DNA of 25,804 nucleotides from Capsaspora owczarzaki ATCC 30864 (GCF_000151315.2 NW_011887292.1:3347894-3373697), one strand, 5' to 3'. Positions 1 to 10,018 are shown, counted from the stretch's first letter. Notes: a model not told the origin generated them from the sequence alone. Made by a program: numbers and translations.

Positions 1-97
<97 letters not shown>

Positions 98-119
98 AGA
101 AAAAAAAAAGAAAAAAAAA
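1..119. repeat. CA microsatellite followed by an A-rich tract
   Basis: An uninterrupted CA dinucleotide repeat fills positions 1-76 and continues beyond the left edge of the window. It is followed by an A run broken by single G bases up to about 119. It lies downstream of the stop codon of the first minus-strand gene, where it reads as a T-rich tract and then TG repeats. No coding signal is seen in 1-174. Confidence 0.97.
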
Positions 120-174
120 AGGATGGGGTCAGGACGTGTACAACATGCTAACGCTGCTCCCCAGCTCCCAAACA

Positions 175-1392
175 TCACTCGAAAATGGTCTCACTGTCGG
201 ACAGAGCTTGATGCGCCGTGTCTTGAGCAATGTGCAGCTGATCAGCGGGAAGCCGAAGCAAATACGCGTACAGCCGAGACCGATCTTGCTCGTGTACAAC
301 ACCACGACATGTCCTACGCAAACAAACCGGGCAAAATGCAAATCAAGCAACGTCCCAAGTACACAGGAGTGAGAGACGTGAAGAGCACCACGACCGTAGA
401 ACACAGATGCTCACCTGCACAACAAATCAAAGTATTCTGCCTCGCTGGCTTCAGCTCCAAGAGCAGTGGATGATCCAGACGAAGACTGCACGTTGCGAAG
501 AGTGGGCGGCGCGGCACCGGGGGATGGGGTGGCCAGTGGAGAAGAAGGCTCGGTGGAGGGGAGACGACGAACGGCGTTCGGTCTTGGTGGGATGGCGGGG
601 GCTGCCGGATCCCGGGGCGAGCTAACCAGGGCTGGAGACGGTCCGTTGCTGCTGTGGTGTAGTGTTTGGGAGACGCCAGAGTGGCTGGCGGACTCTCCAT
701 CCATGTCCGAGCCGTTGCTAACTAAGCTTTGCGCTGAAACTGAACTGGAGATACCAAGGCCGCTGACCCGCGAGATTCCAGAGCTACGCTGCGAGTGTAC
801 CGCCAGCGATGTCGGAGGCGTTGGCAGCATGTCCAGCAGCTCACCAACGGTTGTGCCAATCAGGTCGGACACGTCAACTGGGCGCATTTTTGTGTTTTGC
901 TCGGTTTGAAGGTTTGTTCTGGGGTTTCGTTCCGGGTCCTGGATGATCTTTGTTTCTTGGTTTGGATGACAGAGGCTCGTCCTTTGGCTTGAGGAGAACG
1001 ACTATTAGTGCCTTTTGGAAAAAACCCTTTTCAAAGCAGAACTCGTCGGGGCTTGAAGCACACGTGAAAAACCTGCATGCGATTGGGACGTACAAGCAAC
1101 ACAAAGGCGACCAAAGAGTCAGTTGTCAGATCAATGTCGATCCGAGTCAGATCAATGCATCATCATGAGAGTGGTAAGCAAGAATTTCCGCAATTCCATT
1201 TCGGATGATGAAGGTTTCGGTTTTGACGTTTGATGCGTGTTGTAGCCCCGTCCAAGCAACACACCCACATCCGATGAGAAGGCATCGAGTGTTCTCCTCA
1301 TAGAAGTACACGCGACTCTGGTGGCGAGGAAGCTCAGCGGAAATGAAAGAAAGATAGACGAGGAAAAAACAGTCGGCTGGAATCATCACCAT
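175..1392 (-). CDS. Unidentified Ser/Pro-rich protein; possible EVH1/PH-like N-terminal region; gene model incomplete
   Basis: I do not recognise this gene. Two 3' exons are well supported. A large exon ends at 415 at a GTGAGC donor, and a last exon spans 175-313 after a GTAG acceptor. The 101-nt intron joins in phase, so the C-terminus reads EYFDLLC-RTCRGVVHEQ and ends ETIFE-stop. The large exon (open to about 1000) encodes a short segment near VDVSDLIGTTVGELLDML, then a long Ser/Pro/Ala-rich linker. Upstream, 1147-1392 reads RVYFYEENTRCLLIGCG and later TFIIRNGIAEIL, and a stretch near 1030-1070 reads ASSPDEFCFEKGFFQKAL. These recall the strand and C-terminal helix pattern of EVH1/WH1 or other PH-fold domains. 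No clean donor joins 1147-1392 to the downstream frame, so the middle is unresolved. The start (ATG at 1390-1392) is a guess. Confidence 0.55.
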
Positions 1393-1397
1393 TTTAC

Positions 1398-1398
<1 letters not shown>

Positions 1399-1449
<51 letters not shown>
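1399..1449. repeat. 51-nt poly(A) run (poly(T) on the minus strand)
   Basis: Positions 1399-1449 are an unbroken run of 51 A. On the minus strand it is a T run ending only a few bases before the ATG of the first minus-strand open frame (1392). It may be a promoter dA:dT tract, or the polypyrimidine tract of an intron separating an unseen first exon. Confidence 0.97.
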
Positions 1450-1451
<2 letters not shown>

Positions 1452-2163
1452 AAAGGATCTCTGTTATGTTTTTTTCAATTCAATTTGAGCAAAAGGAAAG
1501 ACGAGCCGGAATCAGAGCTCAAGGAGTGCGGACATGGCGACTGCTCCACAAGCGAGATGAGCAGAGGCGCACACGCATGGAGTGTCGTCTGGTCGACAGG
1601 TCACGGGGGGTGGCAGTGGTTGGTTGAGGGGAGAAGCGGCAGTTCGCGGTTTGGGGCCAATCTTTGACTTTGCTCGCTTGGGATGGCGGCGCACAGACGA
1701 AGGGGCCGAAGAAGAAGGGAGATGCGCGAGCCTCATGGTCGCAATGGCCGATGTGTGCATGTGCCGATGGTGCATGACGAAGGGGCGAGTTGAGGTCGTG
1801 CAAAATCATATCAAAGCAAACGACCAACTCACAAAAAAAGAATGAATTTTGCTTCTTTACCATTTGGACGTGAGTGCGTTGTCAGATCCGATGCTATGAC
1901 GCTCACTACCTCTGTGAATGGGCCATCATTCGAGGTTGGTGATTACTTTGTGTGGCTGTTCCCTGATTTGAGAGAGAATCGGCGAAAATTCAACCTTGTT
2001 TGAACAAATTTCGCATCGCCTTGCGGCAACGAGCTGTCTCGACGAGTGCTTGCACAACGCGCCTTACTGTGACTCTTGCAACATTCATGCCATCCTCAGA
2101 ATCCCGGCTTTGATTTGGGGGGGGGGGGCGCAGTCGACCTTTGTGAAATCAACAACCAGAAAC
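1450..2163. other. Intergenic region upstream of NDUFS2; no gene recognised
   Basis: Open frames on both strands between 1485 and 1863 show no recognisable domain and no convincing splice structure. The part next to NDUFS2 is presumably its promoter and 5' UTR. It contains a run of 12 G at 2117-2128, which ends 35 nt before the chosen NDUFS2 start codon. No other feature is supported. Confidence 0.6.
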
Positions 2164-3504
2164 ATGCTGAGTTTGCTGCGTCCAGCATTGTAAGTTTTTC
2201 TGCTCGCTCTGTGCGCCACTCACTTGAACGACCTTCCACGCTTCTGTGGTCGCAAAATGCAAGATTCGCCTTTGTGTTCTCGAGTACAGCGTTCGGGTGG
2301 CAACGCGATGAGGGCAAAAGTGGGAGAGGGCAGTGAAGCATGGATGGCGCTGCATTCGCTTCCGTTGCATTGGGCTCTTCTCTCTCTCTCTCTCTCTCTC
2401 GTCGCCCCCCTCCGCTACCGACCCCAACACCACCCCATTATCTACCACCATCATGACCAACTTTGTCATTGTCCACCGCATTCGCTTTTGTTGATGGAGA
2501 GAGAGAGACAGTGGCGTTTTTGGCTTCAGATCTCTCTTTTTTTTTTTTTTGTTTCTTTTTCAGTCCCTTCTGCCCCTTCTCTTCTCTCCCTCCCGCACAC
2601 TCTCGCTGTGAAACAGTCACTGCAACCACTTCTCCATGCCTTCCGCTTCCCGTCTGCCACTCTCACTTGCAGCGTCGTTCAATAACATCAACTCAATGTT
2701 TTTGTGCTTTTTTTTTTTTTTTCCCTTTCGATTTTTTCCCCTCCTTTGTTTTAGAGCCCGCACGGTGGCCTCGCGCATGGCTTCGACCTCTGCTCCGGCT
2801 GCTGCAGCTGCCGCGGCAGTCGCCGTCACGCCCGCCTTGCCCCAGATGCGCGGCGCCGTCGAGCCCGCAGCCGCCGTCTCGAAGAAGATTGGCGAGTGGA
2901 AGCCGACCGTCTACTCGCCACCGCAGACCTTCTATCCGCCGCTGGCCGACACGGAGGCCGCCCCGTACGTGCCCGAGCGTCACGTCTCAAACTACACGAT
3001 GAACTTTGGCCCCCAGCACCCGGCCGCCCACGGTGTGCTGCGTCTCGTTCTCGAGCTCGACGGTGAGGTCGTGCACCGCGCCGACCCCCACATTGGCCTG
3101 CTGCACCGTGGCACGGAAAAGCTCATCGAGTACAAGACCTACACCCAGGCGCTTCCGTACTTTGACCGTCTCGACTACGTCTCGATGATGGCCAACGAGC
3201 AAGCCTACTCGCTTGCCGTCGAGAAGCTCCTCAACATCCAAGCACCCCCGCGCGCGCAGTACATTCGCGTGCTCTTTGGCGAGATTACTCGTCTGCTCAA
3301 CCACATCATGGCCGTCACCACCCACGCCATGGATGTCGGCGCGCTGACGCCCTTCCTCTGGATGTTCGAGGAGCGCGAAAAGATGATGGAGTTTTACGAG
3401 GTGAGGCTGCGGTTTGATGGCTGATCTGTTGGTGTGATGGGTTGCGGGTAGTGTGCTCGTGTGCAAGGGAGGGGACGGACAGAGTCTGGTTATTGGCACA
3501 CTTT

Positions 3505-3556
<52 letters not shown>

Positions 3557-4501
3557 GGTTGTTGTTCCACGTTTGTTTTTTTTCTCACTGTTTCCGGCTT
3601 CCGGATTTTCGTTTCACGCTTCCTCTTGTCTCCTACTAGCGTGCTTCTGGCGCCCGCCTCCACGCCGCATACGTCCGACCGGGCGGTGTCGCCCTCGACC
3701 TTCCTCTCGGCCTGATGGAGGACATTTACAACTTTATCAAGCCATTCTCGTCTCGCATTGACGAAATGGAGGACATGCTTACCGAGAATCGCATCTGGAA
3801 GCAACGTCTTGTGGATATCGGCATTGTCACTGCTCGCCAGGCCCTCGACTGGGGCTTTTCGGGTGTCATGCTCCGTGGCTCTGGCATTGCCTGGGATTTG
3901 CGCAAGGTCCAGCCGTACGATGGCTACGAGAAGTTTGTGAGTGGTCGATGCTATTCGTTGACATTTGCGCTGGGTTGGCTTTGCGAGCGTTTTTTTTTTT
4001 TTGACCCTAAATCGCTATTCTGCTTGCTTTTTCTCTTTTCTCTCTTTGCAGAAATTCGACGTCCCTGTCGGCAAGCGTGGTGACAGCTACGACCGATATC
4101 TCTGCCGTGTCGAAGAAATGCGCCAGAGCATCCGCATCATTATGCAGGCCCTGAACGACATGCCAACTGGCGAGGTTCGCATTGACGACAACAAGATTAC
4201 ACCTCCGCGCCGTGCCGAGATGAAGGAGTCCATGGAGGCGCTCATCCACCATTTCAAGCTCTTCACTGAGGGCTATGTCGTCCCTGCTGGCGCGACCTAC
4301 ACTGCTGTTGAGGCCCCGAAGGGCGAATTTGGCGTCTACCTCGTTTCGGATGGCTCGAGCCGTCCCTACCGATGCAAGATCCGTGCTCCAGGCTTTGCCC
4401 ATCTCGCAGGCCTCGACTTTATGTCGCGCGGTCACATGATTGCTGACGTTGTCGCATTGATTGGCACCCAAGACATTGTGTTCGGCGAGGTCGATCGTTA
4501 A
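2164..4501 (+). CDS. NDUFS2: NADH:ubiquinone oxidoreductase 49 kDa core subunit (complex I), nuclear-encoded
   Basis: Core subunit of the complex I peripheral arm; with NDUFS7 it forms the ubiquinone pocket at the matrix-facing end. Exons are 2164-2189, 2755-3400, 3640-3936 and 4052-4501, giving 472 residues (human 463). The start MLSLLRPAL, followed after the first intron by ARTVASRM and a poly-Ala stretch, looks like a mitochondrial presequence; this choice depends on the GTAAGT donor at 2190 and the TTTTAG acceptor ending at 2754. The conserved body includes [13 protein letters not shown] (about residues 91-103, with the quinone-site His region), [12 protein letters not shown] (Tyr near 150, matching the quinone-binding Tyr), the stretch from EFDVPVG-like [10 protein letters not shown] to [15 protein letters not shown], and the family C-terminus DIVFGEVDR. 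All introns are GT-AG with consistent phases. Confidence 0.97.
2190..2754 (+). other. NDUFS2 intron 1, with TC repeat and T runs
   Basis: This 565-nt intron separates the 26-nt first coding exon from the rest of NDUFS2. It holds a TC repeat at about 2379-2400, T runs near 2537-2550 and 2711-2722, and a long pyrimidine tract before its acceptor. Open frames inside it are low-complexity and not supported as genes. Confidence 0.85.
3505..3556. repeat. TTG trinucleotide repeat in NDUFS2 intron 2
   Basis: About 17 copies of TTG, with degenerate copies just beyond, lie in the 239-nt intron 3401-3639. Translated, it gives poly-Val, poly-Cys or poly-Leu on one strand and poly-Gln on the other. It is spliced out because the NDUFS2 protein continues uninterrupted across the intron. 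Confidence 0.97.
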
Positions 4502-4901
4502 TTTTTGTTGTCAATCCTTTTTTTCTCTTTGTCACGACTTGTTTTTTACATTTTGTTGTTTCTACCAATATAAGTGTTGGCCATATCTTCCCACCTTTTT
4601 GTTCGTTTTGATTGAGTTTGTTTGGGAGATTTCCAAAACGAAACGTGCTGCAATCGGACGCCACGATGCTTGAAGCGGTGCAAAGTCAGGCAAAAGCAAG
4701 CAAAGTCACACTAGTAGTGCTTGCCTCCTGGTACGTGACAGAAAGGTCTGCGTTTGTTGTCGAAATCGCCTTGTCCGACTCACAATACTCACTACTCGAT
4801 TCCTTCATTGAGATTGCAAATCACAAAGCAGTGCAGATATATTTCTTTTACAATAGGAAGCCCCGTTGCTGGAGTACAGCTCGAGAACTTGCACTCCAAG
4901 T
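4502..4901. other. Convergent 3' flank between NDUFS2 and the secreted-protein gene
   Basis: The two genes point at each other across these 400 bases, which should hold both 3' UTRs. It is T-rich after the NDUFS2 stop. No AATAAA was found on either strand and no gene is seen. Confidence 0.6.
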
Positions 4902-6011
4902 TTAGTTCATCATCTGATGGACAGTCTGCGCAAGCTTGAGCATGGGGTCGACAAGCTTGGAGGTAATGCCGGAGGCACCGCTCTTCTCAAGCAAAAAGTT
5001 GCACTTGGTCTCGCAGTTGCCGGCGGGCAAGGCAAAGATGGAGGCAGTCTGGTTGACGACGTTGAAGTTGCCAAAGTTCCAGTGGACGCCAGTGGGGCTG
5101 CGTTTTGTTTTTCGGTCACCAGATCCACAAACAAAGAGCGAGCATGATGTGAGCCACGCAATGCATTGCGGGGGTGTCTCCAAAGCATTCGTTTCGAGAA
5201 CTCACCCGTCCTGGAACTGAACATCAACCTCGCTCGAGACATCAGTCCAGTAGCCAAAGTCCTCAATGCCCTTCCAGTGGTAGGTGTTGTGGCTGACGCC
5301 ATAGTAATCCTTGATGATCTGGGTCGAGCCAGAGTAGTTGAAGCCGCCCAAAAAGTTCGGGGGGACCTGCCGACAACAACACCAACAATGGCAAAAAGCA
5401 CAACCAAGCAAGTGAGACAATGCCATCCGTCGACACAATAACACATGAAACGCGCTGCGTTACAGTGCCAACGCCGTCCTGGAACAGGCAGCAGTCAATG
5501 CCGTTCGCGGGCGAAGCAAGGTAGATGGCGGGCTTGGCAGTAAAGTACAGCTTGCACGGGTAGAAGACGGCGTTCCAGTGAGCCTGACCAAGCAGAGGGG
5601 GGATTTAAGAGTTGAAAGTGAGCGTTTTTAAACGAAACAGTGCAAAGAGGCACAAGCCGAGCCGGCAGCGCGGGCCCCGCCGATCGTCGGAGTTACATTC
5701 AACAGCGACGTAAACGGATCTCAGACACGAGACCCGCACCCACTCACGCACTCATCCACCTACCCACCCGCCGGAGAGGACCTCGTCTCATCTCATGTGC
5801 GAAACGACAAGGACAAATGCTCGAACAATGCCGAGACGCACAGTTGGAGACCCCCCTTCTCGGACAAAAGCAGCCGACGGAAAAAGAGCAAAGAGCGAAA
5901 CGAATAAATGGCGCCAGAACCGGAAGCGACAAAGAGCAGCTGACCGCCGTCCGACCGTCCCGCGACGAGGCTCAGCACGATCGGAAGCAAAGAAGGGAAG
6001 AAGGAGCCACA

Positions 6012-6072
<61 letters not shown>

Positions 6073-6609
6073 GAGAGAAAGAGAAGACGAGCACTTCATA
6101 GAACGAAGAACGAAAGAATCAATAAGAAGAAGCAATTGAAAACAACAAAGTTGATCAATAATAATAAAAAAAAAAAAAAAGCGGAAGCGGAGAGAAAAAG
6201 CAAAAAAAGAATCAATCAAAAAGATTTTCAAAAGTCGAAAATTCAAAAACAAGAGAAGCCACGCAACAGCGAAGAAGAAGAAGATTAAGAAAGAAGGGGA
6301 AGGGAAGGATGAATAAGAAGGGAAGGACGAAGGGGGGGGGGGAAAGGACGAAGGGGGAAAGGAACTTACGAGGGGGAAGCAGTGCGTGTCGTACTGGATG
6401 ACCTGCGCCTCCAAGTCAAAGTTGTAGTAAAAGTGCGAGCTCGCGTTGTTGATCAGCGTGCCGCCAACCCAGTTCAGCCCGAACGGCACATCGAACTGGA
6501 TGGGCCAGATCGGCTTCTCGGGATCAGCTGCAGGGGCGAGCGGCGCCGCAATCGCTGCGCACGCAACAAGCGCCAGAACCAGACCAAAAGTGGTGGCGGA
6601 CTTGAGCAT
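4902..6609 (-). CDS. Secreted protein with ependymin-like features
   Basis: Exons (minus strand) are 6370-6609, 5464-5583, 5206-5366 and 4902-5097, giving a continuous 238-residue protein with in-phase GT-AG introns. Residues 1-22 (MLKSATTFGLVLALVACA) form a clear signal peptide, so the product should enter the secretory pathway. The mature part has paired cysteines (CFPL, YPCKLYF, DCCLF, NCETKC), several N-glycosylation sequons, and aromatic segments such as NTYHWKG and DFGYWTDV. The order (early Cys, small Cys cluster, Trp/Tyr-rich core, late Cys pair) recalls ependymin-related proteins, which have a LolA-like lipid-binding fold. This was judged by eye and the family call is tentative. The gene is divergent from the AtuA-family gene 137 bp away. 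The gene itself is secure; its function is not. Confidence 0.85.
5584..6369 (-). other. 786-nt intron 1 of the secreted-protein gene, with GA repeat
   Basis: This is the longest intron found in the window. It begins at a GTAAGT donor at 6369 and ends at a TTGGTCAG acceptor at 5584. It contains an AG repeat at 6016-6062 with an imperfect extension to about 6086, an A-rich zone, and a G run of 11 at 6332-6342, all pyrimidine-rich on the transcribed strand. Open frames on both strands here are repeat artefacts. Confidence 0.85.
6016..6086. repeat. AG/GA microsatellite
   Basis: Pure AG repeat from 6016 to about 6062, then GAAAGAGA-type imperfect units to about 6086. It lies inside intron 1 of the secreted-protein gene, where it reads as a CT tract. 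Confidence 0.97.
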
Positions 6610-6746
6610 TTGTGTTTTCTCAGAAAAAAAAAAAAAAAAAAAAGAAAGACTGAGTTTGACTGAAATTGAATGTAAAAATGCTTGAAACGGCACACAAAAA
6701 ACAACTCAGAGTAGGCCAGTCATTGTTGTCTGCACTCACTACGATT
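6610..6746. promoter_or_regulatory. Divergent promoter between the secreted-protein and AtuA-family genes
   Basis: Only 137 bp separate the two start codons, so both 5' UTRs and any core promoters must fit here. A run of A near 6625-6643 is the main visible element. No TATA box was recognised. Confidence 0.5.
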
Positions 6747-8976
6747 ATGACAGAAAGCAACATTGTGCGCATTGGAACCGGCGCCGGATTCGCGGGGGAC
6801 AGGCCGCTGCGGGCGCTGGAGCTCGTCCTGGCCCAGCAGGTGGCAGCGCAGCCGTTGGACTACCTCGTGCTCGAGTGCCTGGCTGAACGGACGCTGTCGC
6901 TGCGCTACCGAGCCATGCAATCGGGCGGCGTCGGATACGATCCCAGAGTCGCAGAGTGGATGCGCGTGCTGCTTCCTGCGACCGCGAGCAGCTCGACCTG
7001 CATCGTCACCAACATGGGCGCAGGTTGGTCTGGCATTTATGGTTGCTTGGGTTGGTTCCGGGGGGGGGGAGCGGATGGCGGGCCGGACAAAGTACCAATC
7101 TCAGGTTGATTTTGGCTTTGCTCGTTGCTCATTCTCGATTTACTCACTCGGTGTGATATGACATCTGTGCGCATCACTACAAACAATTGCGTACTCGTCT
7201 CCATGGCACAGCCGATCCCAACGGAGCAGCACTGGTCGTTCGCCAAGTCGCGCAGTCGCTCAACTTGCCGCCGTTGCGCATCGCCGTTGTGGGGGAGAAC
7301 TTTGCAGTGACTGCAAACGAGACACCAGCCACGACTACTTCTACTACTGCTACTACGACACCACTCATCTCGAGCACATACCTGGGTGCAGATGCAGTGC
7401 TCGCGGGTTTGCGAGCTTTTCCGAACGAGAAGCCGCACGTTGTGATTACAAGTCGCGTTGCCGACCCAAGTCTGTTCGTCGCGCCAGTGGTGCACCACTT
7501 TGGATGGTCGCTGGATGACTACCCGCGGCTTGCGCAAGCCACTGCCATGGCACACTTGCTCGAATGCGGCTGCCACTTGACGGGCGGATACTTTTCGCAT
7601 CCGGCAGCCGTCGACCTGTCCCATTCCCAGCTGGCTCACACTTCGATGCCCTTCGCCGAGTGCGATGCGAACGGCCTTGTCACTTTGAGAAAGCCTGCCA
7701 ACTCACTCGGCGAGCTGTCGGCCAGGACCTGCGCCCAGCAGCTCGTGTACGAGATTGGCGATCCGTCCGCTTACATTACTCCGGATGTCACAGTCTCCTT
7801 TGCGAACGTTTCCTTCGAAGCACTCTCGCCGCACGCTGTGAAGCTCTCCGGAGCCAGCAGCACGGGTCGCTCTCCGACGTTGCTGCGAATGACGCCCGCT
7901 CCCGCAGGTCACAAGGGGTTTGGTGAAATTTCGTACGGCGGGTTTGGCTGTGTCAAGCGTGCTCATGCTGCGCAGCTGCTTGTGCGCGACTGGATGGCTC
8001 AGCAGTGGCGTTGGCTCGGCCTCGATGACGCTGCCGTCGACGCCAAGCTGTCGCGCATTGCGTCCTACTTGATTGGGCTGAACAGTCTCACTTTGCTTCC
8101 AAGCATGAATTCTATTGGATCTGGTGCCGATCTCGGTGTTTCAGAGCCCCCAGAAGTGCGATTGAGGTAAGGTCGCCACCCCCTCCCCTTCCTTTTGGAG
8201 GCAGAACGGTTTTTTAATGGTTTTTGTTTTTTGTATACTGTAGCTCATCCTTCCATTTGATGCGTTTTTTTAATAGGATGGATGGGATCTTTACCAACTT
8301 GGATGACGCTCAAATGCTGGCGCGTGAAGTCGAGGCACTGTACACCAACGGCCCCGCAGGCGGCGGCGGAGTCGTCACAAACACGCAGCCAGAGCTCAAA
8401 CTCCAGCGCACTCTGGTGCCCCGCGACAGTGTCTCGTTCTCGGTGCAATCGCTTCATTCCACAGGTCCGACCGACACTACGCGTGCCACAGAGTACAATG
8501 CTACAGCAGAACTGTCGAAATTGAGCAGTCGTGCGCCTCGACAATCCGAGACTGCATTGTCCAACAATTTGCCTTCAACGCCAGCCCCAGCGAACGTCTC
8601 CATTCCTCTGTATTCCTGTGCGCACTCGCGTGCCGGTGACAAAGACAACCGCATCAACATTAGCATCATCCCGCACCACTTTGCCGATCTTGGCCGGCTG
8701 GCTGCTGTCGTCACTCCTGACTGGGTGCGCGCTCGGTTTTCTTCGCTTCTGGACGGTCTCGGCGAGCTTGCTCAAAATCCCGAGAGCGGCAACTTTGCAA
8801 CGCGCGATGCCACCTCGTCGGTCAACGTGAGTGTGTACACGCTCCCTGGCTGCGGAGCCTTGAACGTCGTGATTGATGGCGTTCTGGACGGTGGTGTTGC
8901 CGTTTCACGCCGCATCGATCGGCATGGCAAAACGCTGTCTGACGTGATGCTTGCATTGCATGTGACTCTTCCGTAG
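6747..8976 (+). CDS. AtuA/DUF1446 family protein with C-terminal AtuA-like domain
   Basis: Exons are 6747-7023, 7212-8166 and 8277-8976, giving 643 residues with consistent phases. The N-terminus (NIVRIGTGAGFAGDRP, then TNMGAADPNGAA across intron 1) is typical of the acyclic terpene utilisation AtuA family. Other conserved parts include VVITSRVADPSLFVAP, HHFGW, LLECGCHLTGGYFS and GFGEISYGGFG. The last exon carries the separate C-terminal AtuA-like domain (about residues 518-640), with PLYSCAHSRAGDKDNR, YTLPGCGALN and RHGKTLSD. The family is named for bacterial citronellol and geraniol catabolism, but its biochemical activity is not established and no terpene role should be assumed here. A Thr-rich insert (about residues 127-145) and a low-complexity linker (about 480-515) are local features. 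No targeting signal is seen, so it is probably cytosolic. The ATG at 6747 is chosen because the family N-terminus begins just after it. Confidence 0.93.
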
Positions 8977-9115
8977 AACAGAGTAAATGTATTGTAGAAT
9001 TATTAACACGAAGCCAGGAGGGGATTGTTGTTGATTTTGAGCGGTTTCTGCACGGCAGCCCTTTGAGCAAAGCCTCCCGCACCAAATTTCCTCTTGTTGA
9101 AAAGGGGCAATCTTA
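8977..9115. other. Convergent 3' flank between the AtuA-family gene and PIG-X
   Basis: The two stop codons are 139 bp apart and face each other. No canonical AATAAA is seen; AATAAG overlaps the PIG-X stop region on the minus strand. Confidence 0.5.
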
Positions 9116-10018
9116 TTAGTTTGCATGTAGCTTGGCGACTCGTGTAGAGCCCACCATTGCAAAGAGTAAAACCACAACGCAAATGAAGGAAACTCCGATC
9201 GTGACAATCACCACGACATCCGTGTGCCCTGTGAGACCCACTGGTACGCGAAACACAATACCGGGTGCATCCTCATGATGCAATTCCATCGCAACCTTTG
9301 TCGAGACGAACGGAAGGGTTGTGTTTCGCGAAACGTAGTTTTGAAGCGCTTCGGCAATCTCTGCATCCGTGGGTGCTGCAATGCCACTGCTCCATGAGCA
9401 GTAGGATATTAGCACCCCTTCGTCTGATAACGCTGCTGTCGCAAAACCCCCTTCATTCGGCTGCTGGTAGCGCAGATGCAGGCGCCGGCGCAGACAGACT
9501 GCGAGCTCGCATTCGAGTTCATTGCAAGTCACGACTGCCTGTGATCCGGACGCCACTTGGTAGTCTGGTACAGCATAGGCCGGTTGTTCGATATCAACAT
9601 AGCTGGCGTCGGCCACCATGACCGGAGCGCCGCACAACGACGATTCGTCAGCGCCTGCTGAGCGCAAGATTGCATTCTCGTCCAAGTCGACAAAGACCTC
9701 GCGCGGGAGGCGTTCGCTGACACCCAGCAAGCACCACTGAGGCGCCTTGAGCTTGTCTTGGCGATCGATGGTGACGCGCAGTGTGGAGAGCAGCGTGCGA
9801 TGCGCGCCCAATGGTGCTCCATCAACAGCAGAATCGAGCTTGGATTGCATTGACGCTGCAGCACCATGGTGCAGCTGATGTGTGTGCGCAAGTGCACGTT
9901 GACAGGGCGCCAGTAATACGAGCACAATGAATAGCAGTCCAACGTTGAAGTACGAGCGGTGCTTGAGTGACTTGACAGTGTCTGAGCGAGCGAGATTGGT
10001 TCTCAATGGAGTCATCAT
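9116..10018 (-). CDS. PIGX: GPI mannosyltransferase 1 accessory subunit PIG-X (Pbn1 family)
   Basis: ER membrane protein that, in the known family, stabilises the PIG-M catalytic subunit adding the first mannose to GPI anchors. The frame is a single exon of 300 residues from the paired ATGs at 10013-10018 (human about 258). Residues 23-44 (SYFNVGLLFIVLVLLAPCQRA) look like a signal peptide. The lumenal part carries the family pattern: HRTLLSTLRVTID, WCLLGVSERLPREVFVDLDE, a following YVDIEQPAYAV, and LHLRYQQPNEGG. A C-terminal membrane helix (about residues 268-290, VVVIVTIGVSFICVVVLLFA) is followed by a short tail, fitting type I topology. The frame opens further upstream to 10156, but a pyrimidine tract and CAG just before the ATGs suggest that stretch is a 5' UTR intron. 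It is the only clearly intronless coding region in the window. Confidence 0.92.
   Translation of the reverse strand: MMTPLRTNLARSDTVKSLKHRSYFNVGLLFIVLVLLAPCQRALAHTHQLHHGAAASMQSKLDSAVDGAPLGAHRTLLSTLRVTIDRQDKLKAPQWCLLGVSERLPREVFVDLDENAILRSAGADESSLCGAPVMVADASYVDIEQPAYAVPDYQVASGSQAVVTCNELECELAVCLRRRLHLRYQQPNEGGFATAALSDEGVLISYCSWSSGIAAPTDAEIAEALQNYVSRNTTLPFVSTKVAMELHHEDAPGIVFRVPVGLTGHTDVVVIVTIGVSFICVVVLLFAMVGSTRVAKLHAN

Noticed and set aside
3453-3804. Open frames encoding poly-Val, poly-Cys, poly-Leu or poly-Gln
   Set aside because: They translate the TTG repeat in NDUFS2 intron 2; the NDUFS2 protein requires this stretch to be spliced out.
5640-6139. Arg/Glu-rich plus-strand frames over the GA repeat
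   Set aside because: Repeat-driven composition inside an intron of the secreted-protein gene, with no family resemblance.
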